Assembly: GCA_963820415.1 (NCBI GenBank)
Contig: CAWFZT010000005.1
Span: 124,001-188,000 of the forward strand
Direction: 5' to 3'
From: CAWFZT01 sp963820415
GTDB taxonomy: Bacteria; Chloroflexota; Anaerolineae; Anaerolineales; Anaerolineaceae
DNA: 64,000 nt
The position numbers and the translations under genes were made by a program. Of the stretch, positions 17,485-25,773 are shown piece by piece; the first letter of the stretch is position 1, and every line of letters begins with the position of its first letter. The notes below the pieces were generated by a model that worked only from the letters and a program-made list of their open reading frames with translations, was not told the DNA's origin and did not search any database.

Positions 17485-18006
17485 ATGACACCCATGCATA
17501 TCGTTTTCCTGGTCGTGGCCGCGGTGACTTTGTTCTCGGCCGGTATGGTCGTAACGACTCGCCGCATGATACACAGCGCCCTGTGGCTGATCCTGGCGCT
17601 GATGGGAGTCGCTGTCGTGTTCGCCATGCTGGATGCCAGCTTTTTTGCGGTGGTGCAGGTGCTGGTATACATCGGGGCAATCGCCATCCTGATCATTTTT
17701 GCCATCATGCTGACCCGGCGGGTCATGGAAGATAGCGGGCCGCAGGTTAACAAAGGCTGGTGGCTGCCGGTGGTGGGGGTGGTGGTGTTGTTTTTGGGCA
17801 TCGTGGTTGGCTTGAGCCAGTGGGGCGGTTTTGATACACTGCTGCCAGCATTGCCAGCCGACGCCAACAACATCGCCCTATTCGGCCAAGCGCTGACGTC
17901 TCCGGATAGTTACGTTATTCCCTTTGAGGTAGCCTCCATCCTGCTTTTGGCGGCTCTGATGGGTGCAATCTACCTCGGCACGGAAGGGAGAAGGGGAAAA
18001 AAATGA
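17485..18006 (+). CDS. nuoJ: NADH-quinone oxidoreductase subunit J
   Basis: 173 residues from ATG 17485. An earlier in-frame start at 17434 lies inside nuoH and lacks a binding site, whereas GGGAG at 17473-17477 fits this one. Five hydrophobic segments are seen. VVQVLVYIGAIAILIIFAIML is the conserved third helix with the pi-bulge region that couples quinone chemistry to pumping. The stop overlaps the nuoK start as ATGA. Confidence 0.94.
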   Translation: MTPMHIVFLVVAAVTLFSAGMVVTTRRMIHSALWLILALMGVAVVFAMLDASFFAVVQVLVYIGAIAILIIFAIMLTRRVMEDSGPQVNKGWWLPVVGVVVLFLGIVVGLSQWGGFDTLLPALPADANNIALFGQALTSPDSYVIPFEVASILLLAALMGAIYLGTEGRRGKK

Positions 18007-18320
18007 GCCCAACCATCCCGTTATCCTGGTACCTGGTCTTCGCGGCAGCCCTGTTTTGTGTGGGCTTGTTTGGCATGCTGGCGCGTAAGAATATGGTGGC
18101 CATCTTGATGGGCATCGAGCTGATGCTCAACGCAGTCAATATCAACCTGATCGCCTTCTGGCGCTATCTGTACGCTCCACAGATGACCGGATTGGCCTTC
18201 GTCGCCATTGTGTTTACTGCAGCAGCGGCTGAAACGGCAGTAGGCCTGGCGCTGATCATCTCGGTTTACCGCCGGCGCAAGACAGTTATTGCTGAAGAGG
18301 TCAATACCCTGAAGGGGTAG
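18003..18320 (+). CDS. nuoK: NADH-quinone oxidoreductase subunit K
   Basis: 105 residues, three membrane helices. GMLARKNMVAILMGIELMLN and FVAIVFTAAAAETAVGLALI carry the two buried glutamates essential for proton transfer. It starts within the nuoJ stop (ATGA overlap). A 150-base spacer with two palindromes separates it from nuoL. Confidence 0.96.
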   Translation: MSPTIPLSWYLVFAAALFCVGLFGMLARKNMVAILMGIELMLNAVNINLIAFWRYLYAPQMTGLAFVAIVFTAAAAETAVGLALIISVYRRRKTVIAEEVNTLKG

Positions 18321-18380
18321 AGTTTTTTCCCCTTCTGCGCTGGCAGGCTGCAGAAGGTGGCTGGGATTTTCCCTCAGAAC

Positions 18381-18419
18381 GGGGACTATAGTCCCCACAA
18401 ATCGGGGGCTTTCGTCCCC
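18381..18419. repeat. Pair of GC palindromes between nuoK and nuoL
   Basis: GGGGACTATAGTCCCC (18381-18396) is a perfect 16-base palindrome. It is followed by the related hairpin GGGGGCTTTCGTCCCC (18404-18419). Both are trailed by ACA, so they look like two copies of one REP-like unit. They could form mRNA hairpins that adjust nuoL expression or stabilise the upstream transcript. Confidence 0.6.
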
Positions 18420-18470
18420 ACAGAACATAAACTTTCGTTTCTGGCGAGCTATTCAAGGTGAGGTTTAATA

Positions 18471-20646
18471 ATGGCTGCGACTTTAACCTGGTTGATCCCG
18501 CTCCCGCCTTTGCTGGCATTTCTTTTCATCGCTGTGCTCACCTACCGGGATAAGGGGTTGAGCCACTGGCTGGCATTGATTGGCGCCGGGCTGGCCTGGC
18601 TGGCAAGCATGGTGGTCTTCGTCATGGCTATTACCACACAAGGTCTGAGCCAGCAGCCGTTTGCCCTTGCGATTGCCTGGCTGCCTATGGCTAAAGATGC
18701 CTTGAATATAGGCGTGCTGGTCGATCCGCTGACGGCAGTCACGCTGTTCTTCGTCGCCTGGACGGTGATGATGATTTTTATCTACAGCGTGGGCTACCAC
18801 AACTTCGGTTATCCGGACGGCGATAACGATAAGGCTGGCTTGCCGCCACGCGGCATGCTCGCCCGGGTAAAGCGCGGCGCACGGGAAAAAGTGCCCACGA
18901 TTGAACCTCTATACTCGCGCTTCTTTGCCTTTATCAGCCTTTTTGCCTTTGGTATGTTTACCCTGGTGGTCAGCGATAACCTGCTGACTCTCTACATCGG
19001 CTGGGAGATCATGGGCCTGTGTTCTTACCTGCTGATCGGCTTCTGGTATGCTCGCCCGGCGGCTCGCGATGCGGCGATCAAAGCCTTCATTACCACCCGC
19101 CTGGGGGATATGTTCATGCTGATTGGCCTGGTCGCCCTCTATTCGGTGACCGGCACGCTCAACTTCCGCGATATCCTGGCCAACCAGGCTGTGCTGGGCA
19201 AGCTGGCCTCATCGGGCTCTCCTATCCTGGGCCTGTCTTGGGCCGGCTTCATTGGCCTGCTGCTTTTCGCCGGTACGATTGGCAAATCGGCCCAATTCCC
19301 GCTGCACGTGTGGCTTCCAGACGCCATGGAAGGTCCAACGCCGGTTTCAGCCATGATCCATGCCGCTGCGATGGTTTCGGCCGGTGTTTACCTGGTGATC
19401 CGTTTCTTCCCCTTGATCTCGGCCGGCTGGGCGCCGGGAGGTGCACCCACCACCCCTATGGCAGCGATGGGCTTTATCGGTGCTTTTACGGCCCTGTTTG
19501 CCGCCACGATTGCCCTGGCGCAAAATGATATCAAGCGTGTGCTGGCCTACTCCACCATTTCGCAACTTGGTTACATGGTTGCGGCCCTGGGAGTGGGAGC
19601 CTACGCTGCGGCGGCCTTCCACCTCTTCACCCACGCTTTCTTCAAGGCGCTGCTCTTCCTGGGCTCTGGCTCGGTGATCCATGGCATGGAGCATGGCGTG
19701 TTGCATACCGAGGAAGAGATCGATGCCCAGAACATGTTCAATATGGGTGGGTTGAGGCACAAGATGCCGGTAACCTTCTGGACCTTCCTCGCCGGCGGTC
19801 TGGCTCTCTCCGGGTTCCCGCTGGTTACGGCTGGATTCTGGTCCAAAGACGCCATCCTGGGCGGGGCTTTCAACGGCGGATACCTGGCGGTGTTTGTGGC
19901 TCTGGCCCTGGCGGCTTTGCTGACCGCCTTCTATACTGCCCGGCAGATCACGCTGACCTTCCTGGGCGAGCCGAGGACACATGCGGCAGAGCATGCCCAC
20001 GAGTTCACGGCGAGTGATGACCGTCCCGTTGATAATCTTGGCAATCTTCGCGGTCAGCGTAGGTTGGGCTGGCATCCCGACGCAGTTTCCCGGGCTGGGT
20101 GGGCTGATCCCGGATTGGTTCAACAATTTCCTCAACAGCATGCTCCCCGGCAATTCAGGAGGGGAAGCTGCCAGCTTGGTGCCCCTTTTCACCTCGCTGG
20201 TAGTATCGTTGGGCGGCTTGCTGTTGGGTTGGGCAGTTTACCGTAACCAGACCGCCGGTAAAAAAGATCCTCTGCAAGCGTTGGGCGGGGTGTATTCCTT
20301 GCTCAAAAATAAGTACTACGTGGATGAATTTTATAACTGGGCTTTCGTGAAACCGGCCTATTGGTTAGCGGAAACCTTTACTTATAAATGGATTGATCAG
20401 ATTATTATCGATGGCATTTTGCACGCCATCGGACGCTTCGGCTTGTGGTTTGGGCGCATCCTGCGCGGCTGGTTCGATGCTCCAGTGGTCAACGGTATAG
20501 GCAATGGGATTGCTGACGGCACGCGTAAGCTGGGAGCGGGCCTGAAACCGGTGCAGACCGGGCGCATCCAGCAGTATATGCTGATCACCATGCTGGTTGT
20601 GGTGGTGGTTGGGATTATTTTCTACATTTTCTTTGTTCTGGTCTGA
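18471..20646 (+). CDS. nuoL: NADH-quinone oxidoreductase subunit L, one-base frameshift
   Basis: The upstream frame gives residues 1 to about 511, with YIGWEIMGLCSYLLIGFWYA (pumping Glu), IGKSAQFPLHVWLPDAMEGP (TM7 Lys) and THAFFKALLFLGSGSVIHGM. It runs into nonsense after EHAHE. The other frame (to 20646) resumes with SRRVMTVPLIILAIFAVSVG, which needs one base fewer near 20003-20005. The joined product is about 724 residues, against the usual 610-660. Two insertions explain this: about 30 residues after HNFGYPDGDND, and a lengthened amphipathic C-terminal helix between KNKYYVDEFY and the last membrane span. A longer lateral helix is what a fourth pump subunit would require. Confidence 0.88.
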
Positions 20647-20655
20647 GGAAAAGAG

Positions 20656-22173
20656 ATGGCACCATATTCTGGTCACCTTCTAACGCTTATCTTGTTCCTT
20701 CCCACGCTTGCGGCGCTGCTGCTGCTCTTTTTCCCGGCGCGCTGGGCTAGCTTCTTCCGCTGGGCGGCCTTGATTGCCAGCCTGGTGCCTTTCTTACTGA
20801 CCCTGTCGCTGTGGTTGCAATTCGTTCCGGATCAAACCGGGTTTCAATTCGTTGAGAAGGTTGATTGGTACGCAGCCCTACGCTCAACCTACGTGGTAGG
20901 AGTAGATGGCATCTCGCTGCCAATGATTATCCTGACCACGCTGCTAATCCCGCTGGCGATCCTGGCGTCTTTTTCGATCAAAGAACGCGTCAAAGCCTTC
21001 ATGATCCTCTTTCTGTTGCTCGAGACCGGCATGCTGGGAGTATTCATGACCCTCGACCTGCTGATGTTCTTCGTCTTTTGGGAGGTCGGGCTGGTGCCGA
21101 TGTACTTCCTGATTGCCCAATGGGGCAGCAGCAACCGCAATTATGCCTCACTCAAGTTCATCCTCTATACCATGGGCGGTTCACTGGGGCTGCTCCTGGC
21201 GATCCAGATGATTGGGGTGGTCACCGGCACTTTCGACATGCAGACTCTGTTCCAGACCTGGCCAACTGCCAAAGCTACCTTCTTGGGTTTGGGAACACCC
21301 ACGATCAAAGCCATCGCTTTCTGGGCTTTCGTGGTGGCTTTCGCCATAAAAGTGCCTATTTGGCCCTTCCACACCTGGCTGCCGGATGCGCATACCGAGG
21401 CGCCCACCGGCGGTTCGATGATCCTGGCCGGGGTATTGCTGAAGCTGGGCGCCTACGGCTTCCTGCGCCTGGTGCTGCCGCTCTATCCGGTAGAATCGGC
21501 GCGCTATGCCGGTATATTGGCCGGCCTGGCAGTGGCAGCCATCATTCTTGGGGCCCTGGCTGCCTGGGGCCAAACCGATTTCAAGCGACTGGTTGCCTAT
21601 TCGTCCATCAACCACATGGGTTTCGTGGTCTTAGGCATCGCCGCGGCGGCCTGGGCAGCCAATATCAAGGATACAACTACCGCCGCCATCGCGGTGAATG
21701 GAGCGGTTTTACAGATGTTCAACCACGGGCTTTCGGCGGCGGGCATGTTCTTCCTGGTTGGGGTGATTTACGAACGTACCCACACCCGCAATTTGACCGA
21801 GTATGGCGGGTTGTATGCCCGGCTGCCCATTTATGGCAGCATCCTGGTTTTCACCGCCCTGGGCTCACTCGGGCTGCCTGGACTGGGGGGCTTTGTATCG
21901 GAGTTCTTGGTGGTGCGGGGCGCCTGGCCGGTCTTCTCCTTTGCCACCGGCCTGGCGATGATTGGATTGTTCTTTACCGGGGCGTATGTGCTGAAGGCGC
22001 TCAAGCAGGTGCTGCACGGCCCGGTCAACAAGCATTGGCAGGGGAACATCGCCGAGATCAATCTGCGCGAAATTGTGGTGATCGCTCCCTTAATGGTGCT
22101 GATGCTGGTCATTGGCCTGTGGCCGACTTTTCTCCTGGATATGATCAACCGGGCTGCCATGCTTTGGTATTAA
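20656..22173 (+). CDS. nuoM: NADH-quinone oxidoreductase subunit M (canonical copy)
   Basis: 505 residues with 14 or so membrane helices; an antiporter-type proton pump. The key residues are present: E143 in FFVFWEVGLVPMYFL, K232 in FAIKVPIWPFHTWLPDAHTE, and K263 in GVLLKLGAYGF. It starts 10 bases after nuoL behind GAGGAAAAGAG. A second NuoM-type gene follows directly. Confidence 0.95.
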   Translation: MAPYSGHLLTLILFLPTLAALLLLFFPARWASFFRWAALIASLVPFLLTLSLWLQFVPDQTGFQFVEKVDWYAALRSTYVVGVDGISLPMIILTTLLIPLAILASFSIKERVKAFMILFLLLETGMLGVFMTLDLLMFFVFWEVGLVPMYFLIAQWGSSNRNYASLKFILYTMGGSLGLLLAIQMIGVVTGTFDMQTLFQTWPTAKATFLGLGTPTIKAIAFWAFVVAFAIKVPIWPFHTWLPDAHTEAPTGGSMILAGVLLKLGAYGFLRLVLPLYPVESARYAGILAGLAVAAIILGALAAWGQTDFKRLVAYSSINHMGFVVLGIAAAAWAANIKDTTTAAIAVNGAVLQMFNHGLSAAGMFFLVGVIYERTHTRNLTEYGGLYARLPIYGSILVFTALGSLGLPGLGGFVSEFLVVRGAWPVFSFATGLAMIGLFFTGAYVLKALKQVLHGPVNKHWQGNIAEINLREIVVIAPLMVLMLVIGLWPTFLLDMINRAAMLWY

Positions 22174-22183
22174 GAGGTGAGGG

Positions 22184-23653
22184 ATGCAATTTCCATTATT
22201 AAGCGTGATCATCTTCATTCCACTGTTAGCCGGGTTGGCGATCCTGCTCTTTCCGGCTGAACGCAGAGAATGGATCCGTGGTACAGCGCTTGGCGCGGCC
22301 AGCCTGACCATACTGCTGTCCTTTATTCTTTACCTGAGCTACGATTTAACGGTAGCCGGTTACCAGTTCGTGGAAGAACTGCCGTGGGTGCCCTCCCTGG
22401 GCATATCTTACCACATGGGAGTCGATGGGATCAGCGTGCCGCTGGTGCTGTTGGCAGGGATTGTCTTGTTCTGCGGCGTGCTGATTTCGTGGAACGTGGA
22501 GGAACGGCCGCGCGAGTTTTTCGCGTTCTTGCTCTTCCTGGCCACCAGTGTCTTTGGCGTTTTCTGCTCACTCGATTTGTTCCAGCTTTTCTTCTTCTTC
22601 GAGCTGGCAGTCTTCCCCAAGTACCTGATGATCATCAACTGGGGTTATCCCAAGACGCGTGAATACGGGGGCATGAAGCTGACCCTTTATCTGTTCATCG
22701 GGTCGATGATCTCACTGTTGGGGGCCCTGGCGATCTATTTCGGTTCCGGAGCGCACACTTTCGATCTACTGGCGTTGGAAAAGGCCGGCTTTTCGACCGA
22801 ATTCCAGCGCATATGGTTCCCGGTAGTCTTCTTCGGTTTCGCCGTGCTGGGAGGCATTTTCCCCTTCCATTCATGGGCCCCGGATGGCCACGTGGCCGCC
22901 CCGACGGCTATCTCGATGATCCTGGCGGGAGTTGAGATGAAAGTCGGCGCGTTTGCGGCCTTGCGGGTAGCGATCATGCTCCTGCCACAAGGCGCGCAGT
23001 ACTGGGCCTGGCTAATTCTTGGCTTGGGTACAGTCAACGTGGTCTACGGCGCCTTGATTGCCATGGTGCAAACCGACTTCAAATACGTCATCGGCTTTTC
23101 CTCCGTTTCGCACATGGGATTGGTTTTGATCGGGTTTGCCACACTTTCCAAAGAAGGGTTGCTCGGTGCGGGCATGCAAATGTTCTCGCACGGGGTAATG
23201 ACCGCCCTTTTCTTCTCAATCGTCGGTATGGTCTACGACCGGGCGCATACCCGAGATATCCCTAAACTGGGAGGGTTATTCCAGAAGATGCCCTGGGCGG
23301 CCATCGGTTTTATCGTTGGCGGCCTGGTTTCGATGGGCATGCCGGGTTTCTCGGGCTTTGTGGCTGAGTTCCCGGTGTTTATGGGCGCCTGGCGGGCGGC
23401 TCCCTGGGTAGCCATTATCGCCATCCTGGGTATCCTGGTGACAGCAGCTTACATTTTCCTGGTGATCCGGCGAGTTTTCTTCGGCGAGACCCCCTCAGAA
23501 CTGCTCAAGGTTGAAGATATCACTGTGATGGATAAGATTGCCATTGGCTTGCTGGTGGCCACGATGGTAGGATTGGGGGTTTTCCCGAGCCTGCTTTCGA
23601 CCATGGTGCAAACTGGGGTCAACCACGTGCTGTCGCTGCTGGGAGGTGCCTGA
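22184..23653 (+). CDS. nuoM: Second NuoM-type subunit (fourth antiporter-like subunit)
   Basis: 489 residues, clearly NuoM-family (HMGVDGISVPLVLLAGIVLF, GFVAEFPVFMG) but well diverged from the copy just upstream. E140 of TM5 (LFFFFELAVFPKYLM) and K253 of TM8 (GVEMKVGAFA) are kept. The TM7 lysine of the pump motif is replaced: FAVLGGIFPFHSWAPDG has L222 where NuoM has K232. It is co-transcribed, 10 bases after nuoM and 3 before nuoN. By analogy with the described four-pump '2M' complexes it should be an extra membrane-arm module; whether it pumps is open. Confidence 0.9.
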   Translation: MQFPLLSVIIFIPLLAGLAILLFPAERREWIRGTALGAASLTILLSFILYLSYDLTVAGYQFVEELPWVPSLGISYHMGVDGISVPLVLLAGIVLFCGVLISWNVEERPREFFAFLLFLATSVFGVFCSLDLFQLFFFFELAVFPKYLMIINWGYPKTREYGGMKLTLYLFIGSMISLLGALAIYFGSGAHTFDLLALEKAGFSTEFQRIWFPVVFFGFAVLGGIFPFHSWAPDGHVAAPTAISMILAGVEMKVGAFAALRVAIMLLPQGAQYWAWLILGLGTVNVVYGALIAMVQTDFKYVIGFSSVSHMGLVLIGFATLSKEGLLGAGMQMFSHGVMTALFFSIVGMVYDRAHTRDIPKLGGLFQKMPWAAIGFIVGGLVSMGMPGFSGFVAEFPVFMGAWRAAPWVAIIAILGILVTAAYIFLVIRRVFFGETPSELLKVEDITVMDKIAIGLLVATMVGLGVFPSLLSTMVQTGVNHVLSLLGGA

Positions 23654-23656
23654 GCC

Positions 23657-25123
23657 ATGAGTGGAGATAACACAAATATGATCCTGGCAATTTTACCTGA
23701 AATTAGCCTGCTTGTCCTGACGGCGGTGGTGATGGTCCTCGACCTGGTCTGGCGCAGCGAGCGCAGGCGCCTGTTGGGCTGGATCACAGCGGCCGGCTCT
23801 TTGATGATCATTGGTTTGAGCGTGGCGTTTTCGCGGCCGGTAAATGGCCCGGTGCTGATTTGGGGAGGCATGCTGCGCTTTGACGATTTAACTTTCATCT
23901 TTCGTATGATTTTCCTGGCAGGCGCTGCCCTGACCGCCCTGTTCGCTTCGGAAACCGAGAACCTGACCCACCATGGAGAATTTTACGCCCTGATGTTGGT
24001 CAGTACGCTGGGGATGGACCTGATGGCCTCCGCAGCCGATTTGATCATGCTTTATCTGGCAGTGGAGACTACCTCCATCCCGCTGTACGTGATGGCTGGC
24101 TTCTTCACCCATGACCAGAAATCAGTCGAATCGGGCTTGAAATATATTCTGTTCGGGGCGATGACCTCGGCAGTCATGCTGTATGGCTTCAGCTTACTGT
24201 ACGGCTTCACCGGCACCACGCAGATTTACCAGCTCGGGAATCTGCTGCTCACCGGCAAGGTGCCCCTGTTCGCCCAGGTGATGGCGATCATGCTGGTGCT
24301 GGTGGGTTTTGGCTTCAAGATTTCGGCTGTGCCCTTCCATTTTTGGGCCCCGGACGTCTATGAAGGTTCGCCAACCCCGGTAGCCGGTTTCCTCTCAACT
24401 ACGTCGAAAGCAGCCGGTTTTGCCGTGCTGCTGCGGGTAATGATCGCCATGTTCCCGCCCCAGGCCGTGTCACCTTCACCATCCCAGGCGTTTACAGTGA
24501 TCGTCGCCACCCTGGCGGTGTTGAGTATGTTCGTGGGCAATCTGCTGGCGCTGGCGCAGCGAAATATCAAGCGCCTGCTGGCTTATTCTTCAATCGCCCA
24601 GGCCGGCTACATCCTGGTCGGGGTAGCGGCTAATTCTGCCCTCGGCACCAGCAGCGCGGTGTATTACCTTATGGCTTATTTGCTGACCAACCTGGCTGCC
24701 TTTGGCATCGTCACCATCGTGGGGAAGACGGTTGGCTCGGATGAGCTTTCAGCTTATGCCGGCCTCAGTCGCCGCTCGCCTGGATTAGCGTTGGCTTTGC
24801 TGGTGTGCCTGCTTTCGTTGGGCGGCATCCCGCCTTTTGCCGGATTCTTCGCCAAGGTGTGGGTATTTGGCGCAGCCGTCCAGTCGGGGTTGGTCTGGTT
24901 GGCCCTGTTGGGGTTCATCAACTCGATGATTGCCTTATACTACTACCTGGTGGTGCTGAAGGTCGTCTACCTGTACCGTTCGGAAGAGGATAGTAAGCCG
25001 GTGGCAATGCCGGTCACCTGGAAGGTAGCCCTGATAGTATGCATCGCCGGGGTGGTCGTGCTGGGGACGATCTTCTCGCCCTGGTACGGGGCAGCCAGCT
25101 CGGCTGCGGCGGCTTTATTCTAA
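23657..25123 (+). CDS. nuoN: NADH-quinone oxidoreductase subunit N
   Basis: 488 residues from TGAGCCATG; ATG 23657. LYLAVETTSIPLYVMAGFFT holds the TM5 glutamate, and FGFKISAVPFHFWAPDVYEG the TM7 lysine. AQRNIKRLLAYSSIAQAGYI and SLGGIPPFAGFFAKVWVF are family signatures. It is the last gene of the nuo operon and ends 5 bases from the end of the convergent ATPase operon; no terminator fits between them. Confidence 0.95.
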   Translation: MSGDNTNMILAILPEISLLVLTAVVMVLDLVWRSERRRLLGWITAAGSLMIIGLSVAFSRPVNGPVLIWGGMLRFDDLTFIFRMIFLAGAALTALFASETENLTHHGEFYALMLVSTLGMDLMASAADLIMLYLAVETTSIPLYVMAGFFTHDQKSVESGLKYILFGAMTSAVMLYGFSLLYGFTGTTQIYQLGNLLLTGKVPLFAQVMAIMLVLVGFGFKISAVPFHFWAPDVYEGSPTPVAGFLSTTSKAAGFAVLLRVMIAMFPPQAVSPSPSQAFTVIVATLAVLSMFVGNLLALAQRNIKRLLAYSSIAQAGYILVGVAANSALGTSSAVYYLMAYLLTNLAAFGIVTIVGKTVGSDELSAYAGLSRRSPGLALALLVCLLSLGGIPPFAGFFAKVWVFGAAVQSGLVWLALLGFINSMIALYYYLVVLKVVYLYRSEEDSKPVAMPVTWKVALIVCIAGVVVLGTIFSPWYGAASSAAAALF

Positions 25124-25128
25124 CGAAG

Positions 25129-25773
25129 TCAACCCACAGGTTCGCCGGGGACAGGCTTGGCGCTGCGGTTCTTGAGCAGTTTCAGCCGGAAAGTATCTTC
25201 ACGCTCGCGTTCTTCCAGCGAGCTGATGATAAACGCCACGATAGCTTCGTATTCGGGGATGAAGATGTGCTGGAGGGCATTGCAGCGCCGGGTGGTTTTG
25301 CGTAGCTCGTTGGCCAGGCGGAAGACCGTCGTGACCAGGCGCGCCAGCTCGGGAACCAGCACCAACACCTTGCGGAAGGCGGCGTTGGCTTCATCTAAAG
25401 TGGCGGAGGTATCCCCAAGGCTGTAGGGCATTTCCGGAGGCGCCCCGCTGGCTTCAACGACCGGCACTGCCACGCCCATGATGCCGCGGAATTTGAGCTG
25501 TACATCCACCGATTTATGAGCAGCCAGGGCAGCCCATTCCACGTGTTCCTGGCCCATGGTCAGTTGGGCTTTTTCCAGGGCCGCGTAGGCCTCGTCCTGC
25601 AGCCGCCACATCTCTTTTTGCAGCTCGGTGGCGTCGTGCGCCATACGCACCAGCTCGGTGGTCAGCACTTCACGCTTGCGGTCGAGGATTTGATACCCTT
25701 CCTGGGCGAATTGCAGTTCCTTCTTCATGCGGATCAGGTTGCTGCGGGTCGGCGGTACGCTAATGCGTGGCAT
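25129..25773 (-). CDS. atpD: A/V-type ATPase subunit D (central shaft)
   Basis: 214 residues from ATG 25773 (MPRISVPPTRSNLIRMKKEL, the standard opening); a longer frame upstream overlaps the B gene and is not used. Subunit D is the long coiled-coil rotor shaft inside the A3B3 head, matching the heptad-rich first 75 residues and the C-terminal RRCNALQHIFIPEYEAIVAF helix. The start overlaps the end of the B-subunit gene by 14 bases. It is the last gene of the operon. Confidence 0.92.
   Translation of the reverse strand: MPRISVPPTRSNLIRMKKELQFAQEGYQILDRKREVLTTELVRMAHDATELQKEMWRLQDEAYAALEKAQLTMGQEHVEWAALAAHKSVDVQLKFRGIMGVAVPVVEASGAPPEMPYSLGDTSATLDEANAAFRKVLVLVPELARLVTTVFRLANELRKTTRRCNALQHIFIPEYEAIVAFIISSLEEREREDTFRLKLLKNRSAKPVPGEPVG

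Noticed and set aside
19347..20192. 281-codon open frame opposite nuoL
   Set aside because: Antisense shadow rich in Arg, Gly, Gln and Ser; no start signal and no motif.
20865..22202. 445-codon open frame overlapping nuoM in another frame
   Set aside because: It lies almost wholly inside the canonical nuoM and has a Gly/Arg/His-rich composition typical of a shadow of a GC-rich membrane-protein gene; no motif, no binding site.
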